Assembly (NCBI RefSeq): GCF_002278135.3
Contig: NZ_CP029425.2
Coordinates: 62,001-126,000 of the forward strand
DNA from: Bradyrhizobium ottawaense
GTDB taxonomy: Bacteria > Pseudomonadota > Alphaproteobacteria > Rhizobiales > Xanthobacteraceae
Length of the DNA: 64,000 nt
Direction of reading: 5' to 3'
The notes under the pieces were generated by a model. It ran no database searches. It was not told the DNA's origin and saw only the letters and a list, made by a program, of their open reading frames with translations. Shown in pieces: positions 36,811 through 48,386 of the stretch (position 1 is its first letter; each line of letters begins with the position of its first letter). Made by a program: the position numbers and the translations under genes.

Positions 36811-38154
36811 TCATGCAGGAGGCGTGCCGTTGATCGCCAGCACGTGGCCGGCCAGATACAACGAGCCAGTGATCAGGATGCGCGGAGGCACCTCGTAGGC
36901 GAGCTTCGAGAGGGCGCGCAGCGCGGCTTCGACGCCGGAGACGGTCTCGACGCGCATGCCGAGGCTGCGGGCGGCGTCGGCGAGGCGATCGACCGGCATC
37001 GCGTTCTCGGTGTCGGGGATCGGCACCGCGATGATGTGACGGGTGAGACCGGCGAAATTGGCAAGGAAGCCCTGCGCATCCTTGTTGGCCATCATGCCGG
37101 CGATGACGACCAGCGGTCGCGACACCCGCTCTTCGAGATCTCCGAGCGCCGCCGCCGCGACACGGCCGCCTTCGGCATTGTGCCCGCCATCGAGCCAGAT
37201 CTCCGAGCCCTGCGGACCGAGAGCGAGCAGCTCGCCCGAGGTGATGCGCTGCATCCGCGCCGGCCATTCGGCACCGACGATGCCGGCCTCGAACGCCGCC
37301 TGATTGATCCTGAAGTTCGGAATCGCGCGCAGCGTCGCGATCGCAAGGCCGGCATTGTCGAACTGGTGGCGGCCGAACAGCCGCGGCGCCGTGAGATCCA
37401 TCAGGCCGCGATCGTCGGAGTAGACGAGGCGACCGTGCTCGACATTGACGTGCCAGCTCTCGTTCGCCGCAAAAAGCGGCGCGCGCATGCGCTTGGCCTG
37501 CGCCTCGATCACCGCCATGGCTTCGCCCGCCTGCTCCGCGGAGATCACGGGCACGCCGCGCTTGATGATCGCCGCTTTCTCGCCGGCGATCGACGTCAGG
37601 GTGTCCCCGAGGAAATCCATGTGGTCCATGCTGACGGGCGTGATCACGCAGGCCGCCGGCGCATCGATCACGTTGGTCGAATCGAGCCGGCCGCCGAGGC
37701 CGACTTCGAGCAGCACCACGTCGGCCGGGTTCTGCGCAAACAGATGGAAGGCGGCCGCCGTCTTCAGCTCGAACAATGTCGCGGCTTCGCCGGCATTGAC
37801 GCGCTCGACCTCTTCCAGTGCCGCACGCAATTCGTCATCGCCGACCAGCTGACCACCACTGAGGCGGCCGAGCCGGAAGCACTCGTTGATCCTGACAAGA
37901 TAGGGCGAGGTGTAGGCGTGCACCCGCAGGCCTGCTGCCTCCAGCGTCGCGCGCAGATAAGCGAGCGTCGAGCCCTTGCCATTGGTGCCGGCGATGTGGA
38001 TCACCGGCGGCAGCTTGAGCTCGGGGTGGCCGAGCCGTTCGAGCAGGCGGTGCATCCGCTCCAGCCCGAGATCGATGCGCTTCTGATGCAGGACCGACAG
38101 CCGCCCGATCAATTCACCGAGCGGCGTCTTCGCGCTGTCAGAGGACGCGTTCAC
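36811..38154 (-). CDS. folC: Bifunctional folylpolyglutamate synthase/dihydrofolate synthase
   Basis: 447 residues, starting with a GTG that overlaps the accD stop (GTGA). The P-loop is [20 protein letters not shown], then [58 protein letters not shown] and the C-terminal [13 protein letters not shown]. It adds glutamates to folates and makes dihydrofolate from dihydropteroate. accD-folC linkage is common in proteobacteria. Confidence 0.96.
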   Translation of the reverse strand: MNASSDSAKTPLGELIGRLSVLHQKRIDLGLERMHRLLERLGHPELKLPPVIHIAGTNGKGSTLAYLRATLEAAGLRVHAYTSPYLVRINECFRLGRLSGGQLVGDDELRAALEEVERVNAGEAATLFELKTAAAFHLFAQNPADVVLLEVGLGGRLDSTNVIDAPAACVITPVSMDHMDFLGDTLTSIAGEKAAIIKRGVPVISAEQAGEAMAVIEAQAKRMRAPLFAANESWHVNVEHGRLVYSDDRGLMDLTAPRLFGRHQFDNAGLAIATLRAIPNFRINQAAFEAGIVGAEWPARMQRITSGELLALGPQGSEIWLDGGHNAEGGRVAAAALGDLEERVSRPLVVIAGMMANKDAQGFLANFAGLTRHIIAVPIPDTENAMPVDRLADAARSLGMRVETVSGVEAALRALSKLAYEVPPRILITGSLYLAGHVLAINGTPPA

Positions 38155-39092
38155 GCGTGCGGCGCAGCCGGCGCCGTCTCGGCGGCCGATACGATCTGTG
38201 CCGGGCTGAGCACCGGCTGCATCGGCTTCGACGCGGTCTCCGGCGCCGGCGCCTTGGTCAGCAGACGGCAGAGCCGCGCCAGAGTCGGACGCAGCTCGTG
38301 GCGATGCACGACCATGTCGACCATGCCGTGCTCCTTCAGATACTCGGCGCGCTGGAAACCTTCAGGCAGCTTCTCGCGGATGGTCTGCTCGATCACGCGG
38401 GCGCCGGCAAAGCCGATCAGCGCGCCGGGTTCGGCGATCTGAACGTCGCCGAGCATCGCATAGGAGGCGGTAACGCCGCCGGTGGTCGGGTTGGTCAGCA
38501 CGACGATATAGGGCTGCTTGGCCTCGCGCAGCATCTGCACAGCGACCGTCGTGCGCGGCATCTGCATCAGCGACAAGATGCCTTCCTGCATGCGCGCGCC
38601 GCCTGATGCGGCGAACACGATGAACGGCGACTTCTTTTCAACGGCGAGTTCGAGCCCGCGGACGATGGCTTCGCCTGCGGCCATGCCGAGCGAGCCACCC
38701 ATGAAGTCGAAATCCTGCACGGCGACGACGACGGCGGAGCCTTCGAGTTTGCCGTAACCGACCTTGATCGCATCGTTCAGATTGGTTCGGGCGCGCGCGT
38801 CCTTGATGCGGTCGACGTATTTCTTCTCGTCGCGGAACTTGAGCGGATCTGGCGTGACGTCAGGCAGCGCGACGTCGAACCAGGTCTCGTTGTCGAAGAT
38901 CGACTTCAAGCGCGCCACCGCCCCCATGCGCATGTGATAGTTCGAGCCGGGGATGACGAACTGGTTGGCCTCGACGTCCTTGTAGAACACGAGCTGCCCG
39001 GAGTCCGGGCACTTGATCCACAGATTCTCCGGCGTCTCCCGCCGCAGCATGTTGCGGATCTTCGGCCGGACCACGTTGGTAAGCCAGTTCAT
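38151..39092 (-). CDS. accD: Acetyl-CoA carboxylase carboxyltransferase subunit beta
   Basis: 313 residues. Transfers the carboxyl group from carboxybiotin to acetyl-CoA, with AccA, at the start of fatty-acid synthesis. Core motifs: [43 protein letters not shown] and [22 protein letters not shown]. The N-terminal zinc ribbon is altered: E. coli has two CxxC pairs, here only one Cys (IKCPDSGQ) and [10 protein letters not shown]. The C-terminus is Pro/Ala-rich. It follows trpA with a 119-base gap. Confidence 0.96.
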   Translation of the reverse strand: MNWLTNVVRPKIRNMLRRETPENLWIKCPDSGQLVFYKDVEANQFVIPGSNYHMRMGAVARLKSIFDNETWFDVALPDVTPDPLKFRDEKKYVDRIKDARARTNLNDAIKVGYGKLEGSAVVVAVQDFDFMGGSLGMAAGEAIVRGLELAVEKKSPFIVFAASGGARMQEGILSLMQMPRTTVAVQMLREAKQPYIVVLTNPTTGGVTASYAMLGDVQIAEPGALIGFAGARVIEQTIREKLPEGFQRAEYLKEHGMVDMVVHRHELRPTLARLCRLLTKAPAPETASKPMQPVLSPAQIVSAAETAPAAPHA

Positions 39093-39211
39093 GGTTTGCT
39101 CCGATGTGCGGCCCGCCTTGCGGATCGCCTGAAGGGATATATGGCGACCGGGCCGTTGCCCGGCAAGCCGCCGTGTCGCCGTGTCGCCCGCCCCAAAAGC
39201 GGAATTATGGC

Positions 39212-40044
39212 CTATTCCGCCGCCTGTTGCGCGCCCTTGACGCCCTGGGCCAGGGCCGCCGTCAGCTCAGCCACGGCGTTAACGGTTTTGCCGGTCGCCC
39301 GTCCCTCGGCGTCGAGGCTGTTCTTGAGCGCGTCGACCAGCGCGGTGCCGACGACCGCACCATTGGCATGGGAGGCAATGGCACGCGCCGTCTCCGGCGT
39401 GCGGATACCGAAGCCGACGCACACCGGCAGCTTGGTGTGCCGCTTGATGCGGGCCACCGCTTCGCTCACGGCCGAGGAGTCCGCCGCCGCCGCACCGGTG
39501 ATGCCGGTGATCGAGACGTAGTAGACGAAGCCCGAGGTGTTGGCGAGCACGGCCGGCAGCCGCTTGTCGTCGGTCGTCGGTGTCGCCAGACGAATGAAAT
39601 TGAGGCCGGCCTTCATCGCGGGCAGGCAGAGCTCGTCGTCCTCCTCCGGCGGCAGGTCGACGATGATCAGACCATCGACGCCCGCGCTCTTGGCATCGAC
39701 CAGGAACTTGTCGACGCCGTAAATGTAGATCGGATTGTAATAGCCCATTAACACGATCGGCGTCGCATTGTCGTCCTTGCGGAAGCCGCGCACCAGCTCC
39801 AGCGTCTTCTTCAGCGTCATGCCGGCCTTGAGCGCACGCAGCCCGGCGGCCTGGATCGAGGGACCGTCGGCCATCGGATCGGTGAAGGGCATGCCGATCT
39901 CGATGACGTCGGCGCCTGATTTCGGCAGCGCCTTGATGATCTCGAGCGAGGTCGCCGGATCGGGATCGCCGGCCATCAAGAAGGTGACGAAGGCCGAGCG
40001 GCCCTGCTTCGCAAGCTCGGCAAAACGGGTGTCGATACGCGTGG

Positions 40045-40048
<4 letters not shown>
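39212..40048 (-). CDS. trpA: Tryptophan synthase alpha chain
   Basis: 278 residues starting with GTG, overlapping the trpB stop (GTGA). Catalytic Glu in [19 protein letters not shown] and Asp in the same stretch or PPEEDDEL; phosphate loop [14 protein letters not shown]. It splits indole-3-glycerol phosphate into indole and glyceraldehyde 3-phosphate, passing indole through a tunnel to TrpB. Last of trpF-trpB-trpA. Confidence 0.97.
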
Positions 40049-41255
<1,207 letters not shown>

Positions 41256-41259
<4 letters not shown>

Positions 41260-41927
41260 CGAACACTCAACTCTTGGCTGGATTCTTGGCTGGCGCGCGC
41301 AGCGCGAATGAAGGCCTTGATCATCTCAGGATCTTTCACGCCGGGGGCGCTCTCGACACCGGAGGAGACGTCGACACCGCCGGCGCGGGTGACGCGGAGT
41401 GCCTCGGCGAGATTGTCGGCATGAAGCCCGCCCGAGACCATGTAGGGCAGCTTCAGATCGAGGTTTTCGAGCAGGTGCCAGTCGAAGGGCTCCCCGAGGC
41501 CGCCCGGCCGGGTCGCATCCTTCGGCGCGCGGGCATCGAACAGGATGCGGTCGGCGATCGCGGCATAGCCGGGCAACACGGCGAGATCGGCCGCGGTCGC
41601 GATCGGGACCGCCTTCATCACCGGGCGGCCGAACCGCTGCTTGATGTCGCGCAGCCGCGCCACGCTCTCCTTGCCGTGCAGCTGGAAAATGTCCGGCGAC
41701 AGCGCGTCCATGATGTTGTCGAGCGTCGCATCGTCGGCGTCGACGGTGAGGGCGACCTTGAGCGCGCGCCCCTTCACCTGGCGGCCGAGGTCGCGGCCGA
41801 GCTCCAGGGACAGATGCCGCGGCGAAGGGGGGAAGAACACGAACCCCACCATATCCGCACCCGCCTCGAGCGCCGTTTGAAGCGTCTCGCGCGTGGACAG
41901 GCCGCAGATTTTGACGAGCAGGGACAT
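41256..41927 (-). CDS. trpF: Phosphoribosylanthranilate isomerase
   Basis: 223 residues. A TIM barrel with catalytic Cys in [24 protein letters not shown], the Asp in [12 protein letters not shown], and phosphate loop [14 protein letters not shown] then [14 protein letters not shown]. Catalyses the Amadori rearrangement in tryptophan synthesis. First gene of trpFBA; 65 bases separate it from the lapA-like gene. Confidence 0.97.
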
Positions 41928-41992
41928 GGTCTCAAAGCAAATGGAGGCCGCAACGTGCGGCCGGAAAACAGCGTTTTCGGTCGGGGCCGCTT

Positions 41993-42385
41993 CTACAACG
42001 TCGCGCGCTGCTTGTCTCGCCCGATGGGCCCGTAAAGCCCGACCCCGGAGGGTACGGGAAGGCGCTGCGAGCCGGGCTTTGCCGCGGCCGCCTGGGCCCG
42101 CAAATCGGCCAGTTCGGCCCTGGCGACCCGTGAATCCGTCTCGTGCCGGCGCGCCGCGCGGCGCCAGCGCCGCTGACCGAGCCAGACGGCGGAGCCGCCG
42201 GCGAAGACGCCGAGGGCGGCGACCAGGATCAGGAGCAGGAACAGCGGCAGCGTGACCGACAATGACGGGTCGTTCGCAATGAACGGATCGAACGAGACCG
42301 TGACGAAGTGCCGGTTGGCAACGGCGAATGCCACCAGGATCAGGCCCAGCGGGATCACGATCAGCGCGGTCAGGAACTTTCGCAT
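41993..42385 (-). CDS. LapA-domain (DUF1049) inner-membrane protein
   Basis: 130 residues. Two transmembrane segments: FLTALIVIPLGLILVAFAVANR and LPLFLLLILVAALGVFAGGSAVWLG, separated by VTVSFDPFIANDPSLSVTLP. The short NRxxVTxSFDP motif and following basic, coiled-coil tail (RRWRRAARRHETDSRVARAELADL) are typical of LapA/YciS proteins, which support lipopolysaccharide assembly. Lying after ihfB is a common arrangement. Confidence 0.85.
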   Translation of the reverse strand: MRKFLTALIVIPLGLILVAFAVANRHFVTVSFDPFIANDPSLSVTLPLFLLLILVAALGVFAGGSAVWLGQRRWRRAARRHETDSRVARAELADLRAQAAAAKPGSQRLPVPSGVGLYGPIGRDKQRATL

Positions 42386-42459
42386 CGCGATCGCTCGTCT
42401 TGAATCAAGCTTGCGGCCGCATCATGCGGCCGTTCGGTTAAACCCCGACGACGACAGCC

Positions 42460-42765
42460 TCAGTCGGGCGCGCCGGGATCCGGATGGTCGCGGTTCAGCC
42501 GCTCGCGCATTTCCTTGCCGGTCTTGAAGAACGGAACGCTCTTCTGATCGACGGGCACATGGGCGCCGGTGCGTGGATTGCGCCCGGCGCGTGCAGGGCG
42601 ATGCTTGACCGAGAAGGCACCGAAGCCGCGCAACTCGACGCGGTCACCGCGCGCGAGGGCCGCTACGATCTCTTCGAGAATCGCATTCACAATGTTCTCG
42701 ACATCCCGCTGGTACAGATGCGGGTTGTGCTCGGCGATACGCTGAACAAGTTCGGATTTGATCAT
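42460..42765 (-). CDS. ihfB: Integration host factor subunit beta
   Basis: 101 residues. HU/IHF fold: [30 protein letters not shown], then [25 protein letters not shown] with the DNA-intercalating Pro and GF motif, and [15 protein letters not shown]. Binds and sharply bends DNA as a heterodimer with IHF-alpha. It lies 171 bases after sppA, with a terminator-like hairpin between, so it likely has its own promoter. Confidence 0.96.
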   Translation of the reverse strand: MIKSELVQRIAEHNPHLYQRDVENIVNAILEEIVAALARGDRVELRGFGAFSVKHRPARAGRNPRTGAHVPVDQKSVPFFKTGKEMRERLNRDHPDPGAPD

Positions 42766-42874
42766 CGAGAGATAGGACCCGGAAGCGTGCGGATGACCAT
42801 TTCCGTGAAAATACCTTGATCTGTCAAGACGCTAAATCAAGGCTGAGCGTCGCGAAATTACGTGACAAATGCCG

Positions 42875-42900
42875 AAAAAGCGGGCTGACCCGACGCCCGC
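42875..42900 (-). terminator. Rho-independent terminator of sppA
   Basis: On the minus strand, a GCGGGC...GCCCGC stem with a 9-base loop is followed by TTTTT, 37 bases after the sppA stop. Confidence 0.75.
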
Positions 42901-42936
42901 CAAACGGGAAAACCCTCAGCCGCTCGCCCAACCCCC

Positions 42937-43917
42937 TCAATTTGAGGCGGCCGGTTGCCACAGGGCCAGCATTCCATCCATTCCGAACCGATCGACCGCC
43001 TGCGCGACGCCGGTTTGCCCGATTTGATGCGCAATCGAGCCCAAACCGAGCGCTTCCAGCGTAACGGCGGCGGCCGTCTTGAGGAATGGCAGATCGCCGA
43101 AGCGCGGCTGGAGCTTGTAGTCGCGCACGGAGAGCCCCTTCTTGACGCCCTTCTGCTCGACCAGCCAGGTCACCGCCGTCTTCTCGTCGCCGATCTGATC
43201 GATCAGCTTGAGATCGATCGCCTGGCGCCCGGTGAAGACGCGGCCATCAGCCACTTTCTCGAGCTGCGTGTCATCCATGCCACGCCGCTCCTTCACCAAT
43301 CCCCTGAACCAGGCATAGGAATCCTTCACCAGCGCATCGAGCGCGGCCCGTGCTTCCGGGCTGGTCGGCTCAAAACCGTTGGGCGCGGCCTTCAGCGGTG
43401 ACGACTTCACCTCCTCGACCTTGACGCCGATGGTCTTCAGGAGCTCGCTGACGTTGGGATATTGGAACAGCACGCCGATCGACCCGACCAGCGAACTCTG
43501 CTGGGCGATGATGTGATCGCTGGCAATCGCCGTGATGTAGCCCCCGGAGGCAGCCAGGCCCTCGACCACCACGACGAGCGGCTTCTTCGCCTTCAGCCGG
43601 ACGAGTGAATCGTAGAGCTGCTCGGAGCCGGCGGTGGTGCCTCCCGGCGAGTTGATGTGAATGATGACGGCGGCGGCCTGCGAATTCTCCAGCCGCTCCA
43701 GCGCCTGCGTACGATCGGAATCGCTGCGGATCAGGCCCTCGATCTGGACCCGCGCGATCGAGCCGGCGGATGCGAACGTGCCCCGCGTACCCGGTGTCAC
43801 GACCAGCGCAAAGCCCGCAATCGCCGCAATCGCGATCAGCGCAGCCATCACGCGCCAGAACGTCAGCTTGCGGCGGATCCTGCGGCGATCGACGATGATG
43901 TCCGAATCGAGCGACAT
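42937..43917 (-). CDS. sppA: Signal peptide peptidase SppA, S49 family
   Basis: 326 residues, the short single-domain form. One N-terminal transmembrane helix (VMAALIAIAAIAGFALVVTPG). The S49 core: INSPGGTTAGSEQLYDSL, nucleophile Ser in GLAASGGYITAIASD, and SSLVGSIGVLFQYP; VADGRVFTGRQAIDLKLIDQIG carries the likely catalytic Lys region. Degrades cleaved signal peptides in the inner membrane. The upstream 362-base gap contains a family B repeat and the rpsA terminator. Confidence 0.94.
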   Translation of the reverse strand: MSLDSDIIVDRRRIRRKLTFWRVMAALIAIAAIAGFALVVTPGTRGTFASAGSIARVQIEGLIRSDSDRTQALERLENSQAAAVIIHINSPGGTTAGSEQLYDSLVRLKAKKPLVVVVEGLAASGGYITAIASDHIIAQQSSLVGSIGVLFQYPNVSELLKTIGVKVEEVKSSPLKAAPNGFEPTSPEARAALDALVKDSYAWFRGLVKERRGMDDTQLEKVADGRVFTGRQAIDLKLIDQIGDEKTAVTWLVEQKGVKKGLSVRDYKLQPRFGDLPFLKTAAAVTLEALGLGSIAHQIGQTGVAQAVDRFGMDGMLALWQPAASN

Positions 43918-44060
43918 CTAGATATCTCCAAATGAAAGGCCGGACGCGTTGTGCCCTCACAGCGTGACCAACGGCTTATCTGGATACATCAATTGCGGCG
44001 CAATTAGAAGAAAACAAGGCTGTGACAGCGTAGGCCGAGATGCTGCCATACACTCACATG

Positions 44061-44200
44061 TCGTCCCGGCGAAGGCCGGGACCCATACCCGCAGGGCGGA
44101 GTGTGACGCGAGACGCCCACTCCGAGTCTTCGTCAAACCACTCCCTGTGGGTATGGGTCCCGGATCTACGCGCGCTTTGAGCGCGCTTGTCCGGGACGAC
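44061..44200. repeat. Dispersed palindromic repeat, family B copy 2 (intact)
   Basis: Begins tcgtcccggcgaaggccggg and ends cttgtccgggacgac; inner arms accataccc...gggtatgggt are inverted. The related copy at 8711 is interrupted by the IS4 element. It lies in the gap between sppA and rpsA. Confidence 0.85.
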
Positions 44201-44224
44201 AGCGGAGTTTGTGGAGGCGGCAAC

Positions 44225-44252
44225 AAAAAAGCCCCGGCTCGCGCCGGGGCTT
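44225..44252 (-). terminator. Rho-independent terminator of rpsA
   Basis: Minus strand: AGCCCCGGC-GCGA-GCCGGGGCT followed by TTTTT, 28 bases after the rpsA stop. A second small hairpin (gcgaacc-gaaa-ggttcgc, 44262-44279) abuts the stop codon. Confidence 0.9.
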
Positions 44253-44279
44253 CGATGTCTGGCGAACCGAAAGGTTCGC

Positions 44280-45986
44280 TTACTTGCTGTCGCGGTTCTT
44301 GAGCGCGGTGCCGAGGATGTCGCCGAGCGTTGCTCCCGAATCGGAGGAGCCGTACTGCGCGATGGCTTCCTTTTCTTCGGCGACTTCGAGCGCCTTGATC
44401 GACACCTGGACCTTGCGGGCCTTCTTGTCGAACTGGATCACGCGGGCATCGACCTTCTCACCGACGGCAAAGCGTTCGGCGCGCTGGTCGTTGCGGTCAC
44501 GGGCGAGTTCGGAGCGCTTGATGAAGGTCGAGAAGTCGGTACCGGTGATCTTCACCTCGATGCCGCTTTCCTTCACTTCGAGCACTTCGCAGGTCACGAC
44601 CGCGCCCTTCTTGACATCGCCCGGCTCGGCGAAGGGGTCGCCTTCGAGCTGCTTGATGCCGAGCGAGATGCGCTCCTTCTCGACGTCCACATCGAGCACC
44701 ACGGCCTTCACCATGTCGCCCTTCTTGTAGTTGTCGATCACCTGCTCGCCCGGAAGCTTCCAGTCGAGGTCGGAGAGATGGACCATGCCGTCGACGTCGC
44801 CCTCGAGACCCAGGAACAGACCGAACTCGGTCTTGTTCTTGACCTCGCCCTCGACCGTCGAACCGGTCGGGTGACCTTCGACGAAGACCTCCCAGGGGTT
44901 GCGCATGGTCTGCTTGAGGCCGAGCGAGATGCGGCGCTTGACGGAATCGACTTCCAGCACCTGCACTTCGACTTCCTGCGAGGTCGAAACGATCTTGCCG
45001 GGGTGCATGTTCTTCTTGGTCCACGACATCTCGGAGACGTGGATCAGGCCTTCGATGCCCGGCTCGAGCTCGACGAACGCACCGTAGTCGGTGATGTTGG
45101 TGACGCGGCCGGTGAAGCGGGCACCCAGCGGGTACTTGGCTTCGATGCCCTGCCACGGATCGTCCAGCAGCTGCTTCATGCCCAGCGAGATGCGGTGCGT
45201 CTCGTGGTTGATCTTGATGATCTTGACCTTCACGGTCTGGCCGATCGAGAGCACCTCGGTCGGGTGGTTGACTCGGCGCCACGCGATGTCGGTGACGTGC
45301 AGCAGGCCGTCGATGCCGCCGAGATCAACGAACGCACCGTAATCGGTGATGTTCTTGACCACGCCGTCGATGACCTGACCCTCTTCGAGGTTCTGCACCA
45401 GCTCCTGACGCTGCTCGGCGCGGGTCTCTTCGAGAACCGTGCGGCGGGACACGACGATGTTGCCGCGACGGCGATCCATCTTGAGGATCTGGAACGGCTG
45501 CGAATTGTTCATCAGCGGCGCAACGTCGCGGATCGGACGGATGTCGACCTGCGAGCGCGGCAGGAAGGCCACGGCACCGTCGAGGTCGACGGTGAAGCCA
45601 CCCTTGACCTGATTGAAGATGACGCCGTTGACCTTCTCGTTGTTCTGGAACGCCTTCTCGAGCTTGCCCCAGCTCTCTTCGCGGCGCGCCTTGTCGCGCG
45701 ACAGCACGGCTTCGCCGAGCGCGTTCTCGATGCGATCGAGGAACACTTCAACCTCGTCGCCGACCTTCAGTTCGCTGTCACGGCCGGGGCCGGAAAATTC
45801 GCGCAGGGCGACACGGCCCTCGGTCTTCAGGCCGACGTCGATGACGGCCATGTCCTTTTCAATTGCAACAACCTTGCCCTTGACGACGGAGCTCTCCTGC
45901 AGGTTGCCACCTGCGAAGGACTCGTCGAGCATCGCGGCGAAATCGTCGCGCGACGGGCTATAGGTATCAGCAGAAGTCGAAGCCAT
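44280..45986 (-). CDS. rpsA: 30S ribosomal protein S1
   Basis: 568 residues from the ATG at 45986, chosen because GGAG precedes it and MASTSADTYSPSRDDFAAMLDES is the family N-terminus; the frame is open 76 codons further. Six S1 RNA-binding repeats can be followed, e.g. VVKGKVVAIEKDMAVIDVGLKTEG, GVVKNITDYGAFVDLGGIDGLLH and GRVTNITDYGAFVELEPGIEGLIH. Brings mRNA to the 30S subunit and aids initiation. It is third in aroA-cmk-rpsA, with a 267-base leader after cmk. Confidence 0.97.
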   Translation of the reverse strand: MASTSADTYSPSRDDFAAMLDESFAGGNLQESSVVKGKVVAIEKDMAVIDVGLKTEGRVALREFSGPGRDSELKVGDEVEVFLDRIENALGEAVLSRDKARREESWGKLEKAFQNNEKVNGVIFNQVKGGFTVDLDGAVAFLPRSQVDIRPIRDVAPLMNNSQPFQILKMDRRRGNIVVSRRTVLEETRAEQRQELVQNLEEGQVIDGVVKNITDYGAFVDLGGIDGLLHVTDIAWRRVNHPTEVLSIGQTVKVKIIKINHETHRISLGMKQLLDDPWQGIEAKYPLGARFTGRVTNITDYGAFVELEPGIEGLIHVSEMSWTKKNMHPGKIVSTSQEVEVQVLEVDSVKRRISLGLKQTMRNPWEVFVEGHPTGSTVEGEVKNKTEFGLFLGLEGDVDGMVHLSDLDWKLPGEQVIDNYKKGDMVKAVVLDVDVEKERISLGIKQLEGDPFAEPGDVKKGAVVTCEVLEVKESGIEVKITGTDFSTFIKRSELARDRNDQRAERFAVGEKVDARVIQFDKKARKVQVSIKALEVAEEKEAIAQYGSSDSGATLGDILGTALKNRDSK

Positions 45987-46052
45987 TTGTTCTCCAGTTG
46001 CGGATGTCGTGCCGGCCGTTGGGTTCATGGGCGCATCGCACGCGCAGTGTCG

Positions 46053-46135
46053 GAAGGTCCGCAAGACCTTCGAGCGACCGCTCGCTGCTCCGGCCTGAAA
46101 GGCGGAACAGCGGAAGCGGGCCGGCTGAGGCCCGC
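46053..46135 (-). promoter_or_regulatory. Structured leader before rpsA (three hairpins)
   Basis: Perfect short stems at 46053-46071 (7 bp), 46071-46084 (5 bp) and 46116-46135 (7 bp) in the 267-base cmk-rpsA gap. S1 of E. coli represses its own translation through a structured leader; whether this leader does the same is inference. Confidence 0.4.
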
Positions 46136-46253
46136 GCGTTCGATACGTGGAAATCTTGTGTCCGGAGCCTGGATCGCGTCGGCCCCAAACAAAGGACCGA
46201 GGTATCGACCTCAAAGAGCGGGAGCGGGCACTTCCTCCAATGACGGCGGCGGC

Positions 46254-46892
46254 TTAACCCCGCGACCGGCCCGCTCGGACGGCCTCGATAATGTCGATGG
46301 CGGCCCGGACGCCGCCTTCTATATCCAGTTGGGAGTTATCTAGCAAGTAAGCATCGGCGGCCGGTTTCAGGGGCGCAATAGGCCGGTTCTTGTCGCGTTC
46401 GTCGCGCTGGATGATGTCGGCGAGCACGGCGGCCTCGTCGGCCTCCTCGCCCCTCGCCTTGGCCTCCATGGTCCGGCGGCGCGCTCGGACTTTTGGATCG
46501 GCGACGACGAAAATCTTCACGTCCGCATGCGGGCAGATCACGGTTCCAATGTCCCGGCCGTCCAGCACCGCTCCGGGCGGATCGGCGGCGAATTGCCGCT
46601 GAAAATTGACCAGGGCCTCGCGAACCCTGGGGATCGCCGAGACGATGGAGGCGCCCTCGCCGGCCTTCTGGGTCTTCAGGGCCGGATTGCCGAACTTTTC
46701 GGGATCGAGTTCCAGCGCCGCAGCGACCGCAGCCTCCTCGTCCCGGAGATCGTGACCGGACTGCATCAGGGCATAGGCCACCGCACGGTAGATCACGCCG
46801 GTATCGAGGTGACGGTAGCCGTAATGGTGCGCGAGACGCTTGCCGAGCGTCCCTTTGCCCGAGGCCGCGGGTCCGTCGATGGCGATGATCAT
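46254..46892 (-). CDS. cmk: Cytidylate kinase
   Basis: 212 residues. Walker [56 protein letters not shown] and the Arg-rich lid [18 protein letters not shown] near the end. Phosphorylates CMP and dCMP. The start overlaps the aroA stop (ATGA). It uses the prokaryotic CMP kinase insertion ([21 protein letters not shown]). Confidence 0.97.
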   Translation of the reverse strand: MIIAIDGPAASGKGTLGKRLAHHYGYRHLDTGVIYRAVAYALMQSGHDLRDEEAAVAAALELDPEKFGNPALKTQKAGEGASIVSAIPRVREALVNFQRQFAADPPGAVLDGRDIGTVICPHADVKIFVVADPKVRARRRTMEAKARGEEADEAAVLADIIQRDERDKNRPIAPLKPAADAYLLDNSQLDIEGGVRAAIDIIEAVRAGRSRG

Positions 46893-48226
46893 GAAAACTC
46901 GGCCCCTAGCGAACGCATCATCGGAATGAAGTCCGGGAAACTGGTGGCGATGAAAGCGGTGTCGTCCACGGTCACCGGCTGGTCCGAGGCGCAGCCCATC
47001 ACCAATGCGGACATCGCGATGCGGTGGTCCATGTGGGTCGCGACAGTGCCGCCGCCGGGGACGTGACCGCGACCCTCGACGATCAGATCGTCGCCGGAGA
47101 CCTCGACCTTCACGCCGTTGACGCGGAGCATGGCAGCGGTGGCCTCGAGGCGATCCGATTCCTTGACGCGCAGCTCCTGCAGGCCGCGCATGATCGTGGT
47201 GCCCTCGGCGAAAGAGGCTGCCACCGCGAGCACGAGATATTCATCGATCATCGAGGGCGCGCGCTCCGGCGGCACCACGACGCCGCGCAGCTTCGAGGCC
47301 CGCACGCGCAGTTTCGCCATCGGCTCGCCGGCGTCGCCGCGGACTTCGCTCTCCTCGATCGATGCGCCCATTTCGCGCAGCGTGGTGAACAGGCCGGTGC
47401 GCAGCGGATTGGTCATGACATCCGACAGGACGACATCGGAGCCCTCGACGATCAGCGCCGCGACCACCGGGAAAGCCGCCGAAGAGGGATCGGCCGGCAC
47501 CACGACATTGGCACCGTGCAGCTCGGGCTGGCCCTTGAGCGTGATACGGCGGCCGTGCACGCCCTCCTGTGCCGAGGTGATGTCGGCACCAAAATGCTTC
47601 AGCATCAATTCGGTGTGGTCGCGGCTGGCCTCGGTCTCGATGACGGTCGTGATGCCAGGCGCGGCAAGGCCCGCCAGCAGCACTGCCGATTTGATCTGGG
47701 CCGAGGCGACCGGGGTCTTGTAGGTGATCGGCAGCGGATCGCGGGCACCCTGGAGTGTCAGGGGCAGGCGGCCGCCCTCACTGCCGGAGATGACCTTGGC
47801 GCCCATCTTTTCCAGGGGATCGAGGATTCGGCGCATGGGGCGGCTGCGCAACGAGGCGTCCCCGTCGAAAACCGCCGAGATCGGGCAGCCGGCGACGGCG
47901 CCCATCACCAGCCGGCAGCCGGTGCCGGAGTTCCCGAAATCCAGCGCTTCCTTGGGCCGGGCGAAGCCCGCGACGCCGACGCCCTGCACTTTCCAGGCAA
48001 AATCGCCGGTCCGCTCCACGGTGGCGCCCAGCGCCTGCATCGATTTGGCGGTGTTGAGGACGTCTTCGCCCTCCAGCAGACCTGAAATCCTGGTCTCGCC
48101 GACCGCGAGCGCGCCCAGGATGAGGGCACGGTGGGAGATCGACTTGTCCCCGGGCACCCGTACTTTCCCGGTCAGGGGCCCGCTGGCGCGAGCCTGGAGC
48201 GGCCTCGTTTGGTCGGAATGGGTCAC
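46889..48226 (-). CDS. aroA: 3-phosphoshikimate 1-carboxyvinyltransferase (EPSP synthase), class II type
   Basis: 445 residues from a GTG at 48226, chosen because AAGGA lies just upstream; an upstream GTG at 48274 is possible. Sixth step of the shikimate pathway. Motifs: [67 protein letters not shown] and RVKESDRL. The whole resembles the CP4-like class II enzymes. At the PEP/glyphosate loop it reads [11 protein letters not shown], with Gly where the resistant CP4 enzyme has Ala. Coupled to cmk by a 4-base overlap. Confidence 0.95.
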   Translation of the reverse strand: MTHSDQTRPLQARASGPLTGKVRVPGDKSISHRALILGALAVGETRISGLLEGEDVLNTAKSMQALGATVERTGDFAWKVQGVGVAGFARPKEALDFGNSGTGCRLVMGAVAGCPISAVFDGDASLRSRPMRRILDPLEKMGAKVISGSEGGRLPLTLQGARDPLPITYKTPVASAQIKSAVLLAGLAAPGITTVIETEASRDHTELMLKHFGADITSAQEGVHGRRITLKGQPELHGANVVVPADPSSAAFPVVAALIVEGSDVVLSDVMTNPLRTGLFTTLREMGASIEESEVRGDAGEPMAKLRVRASKLRGVVVPPERAPSMIDEYLVLAVAASFAEGTTIMRGLQELRVKESDRLEATAAMLRVNGVKVEVSGDDLIVEGRGHVPGGGTVATHMDHRIAMSALVMGCASDQPVTVDDTAFIATSFPDFIPMMRSLGAEFS

Positions 48227-48386
48227 GATTGTGTCCTTGGATGCGCCCTCGAGGGGGCTGGGCGCAGGTACCACATGGTCAGCGCCTCGTCACGGGCATG
48301 TCGTTCTCCCGTAATGCGCTATTGACAGCGGGCCGCCAACTAGCCAAGTGAAACACCGCTTTTCAGACATTCCCAGGATTCCTGCC

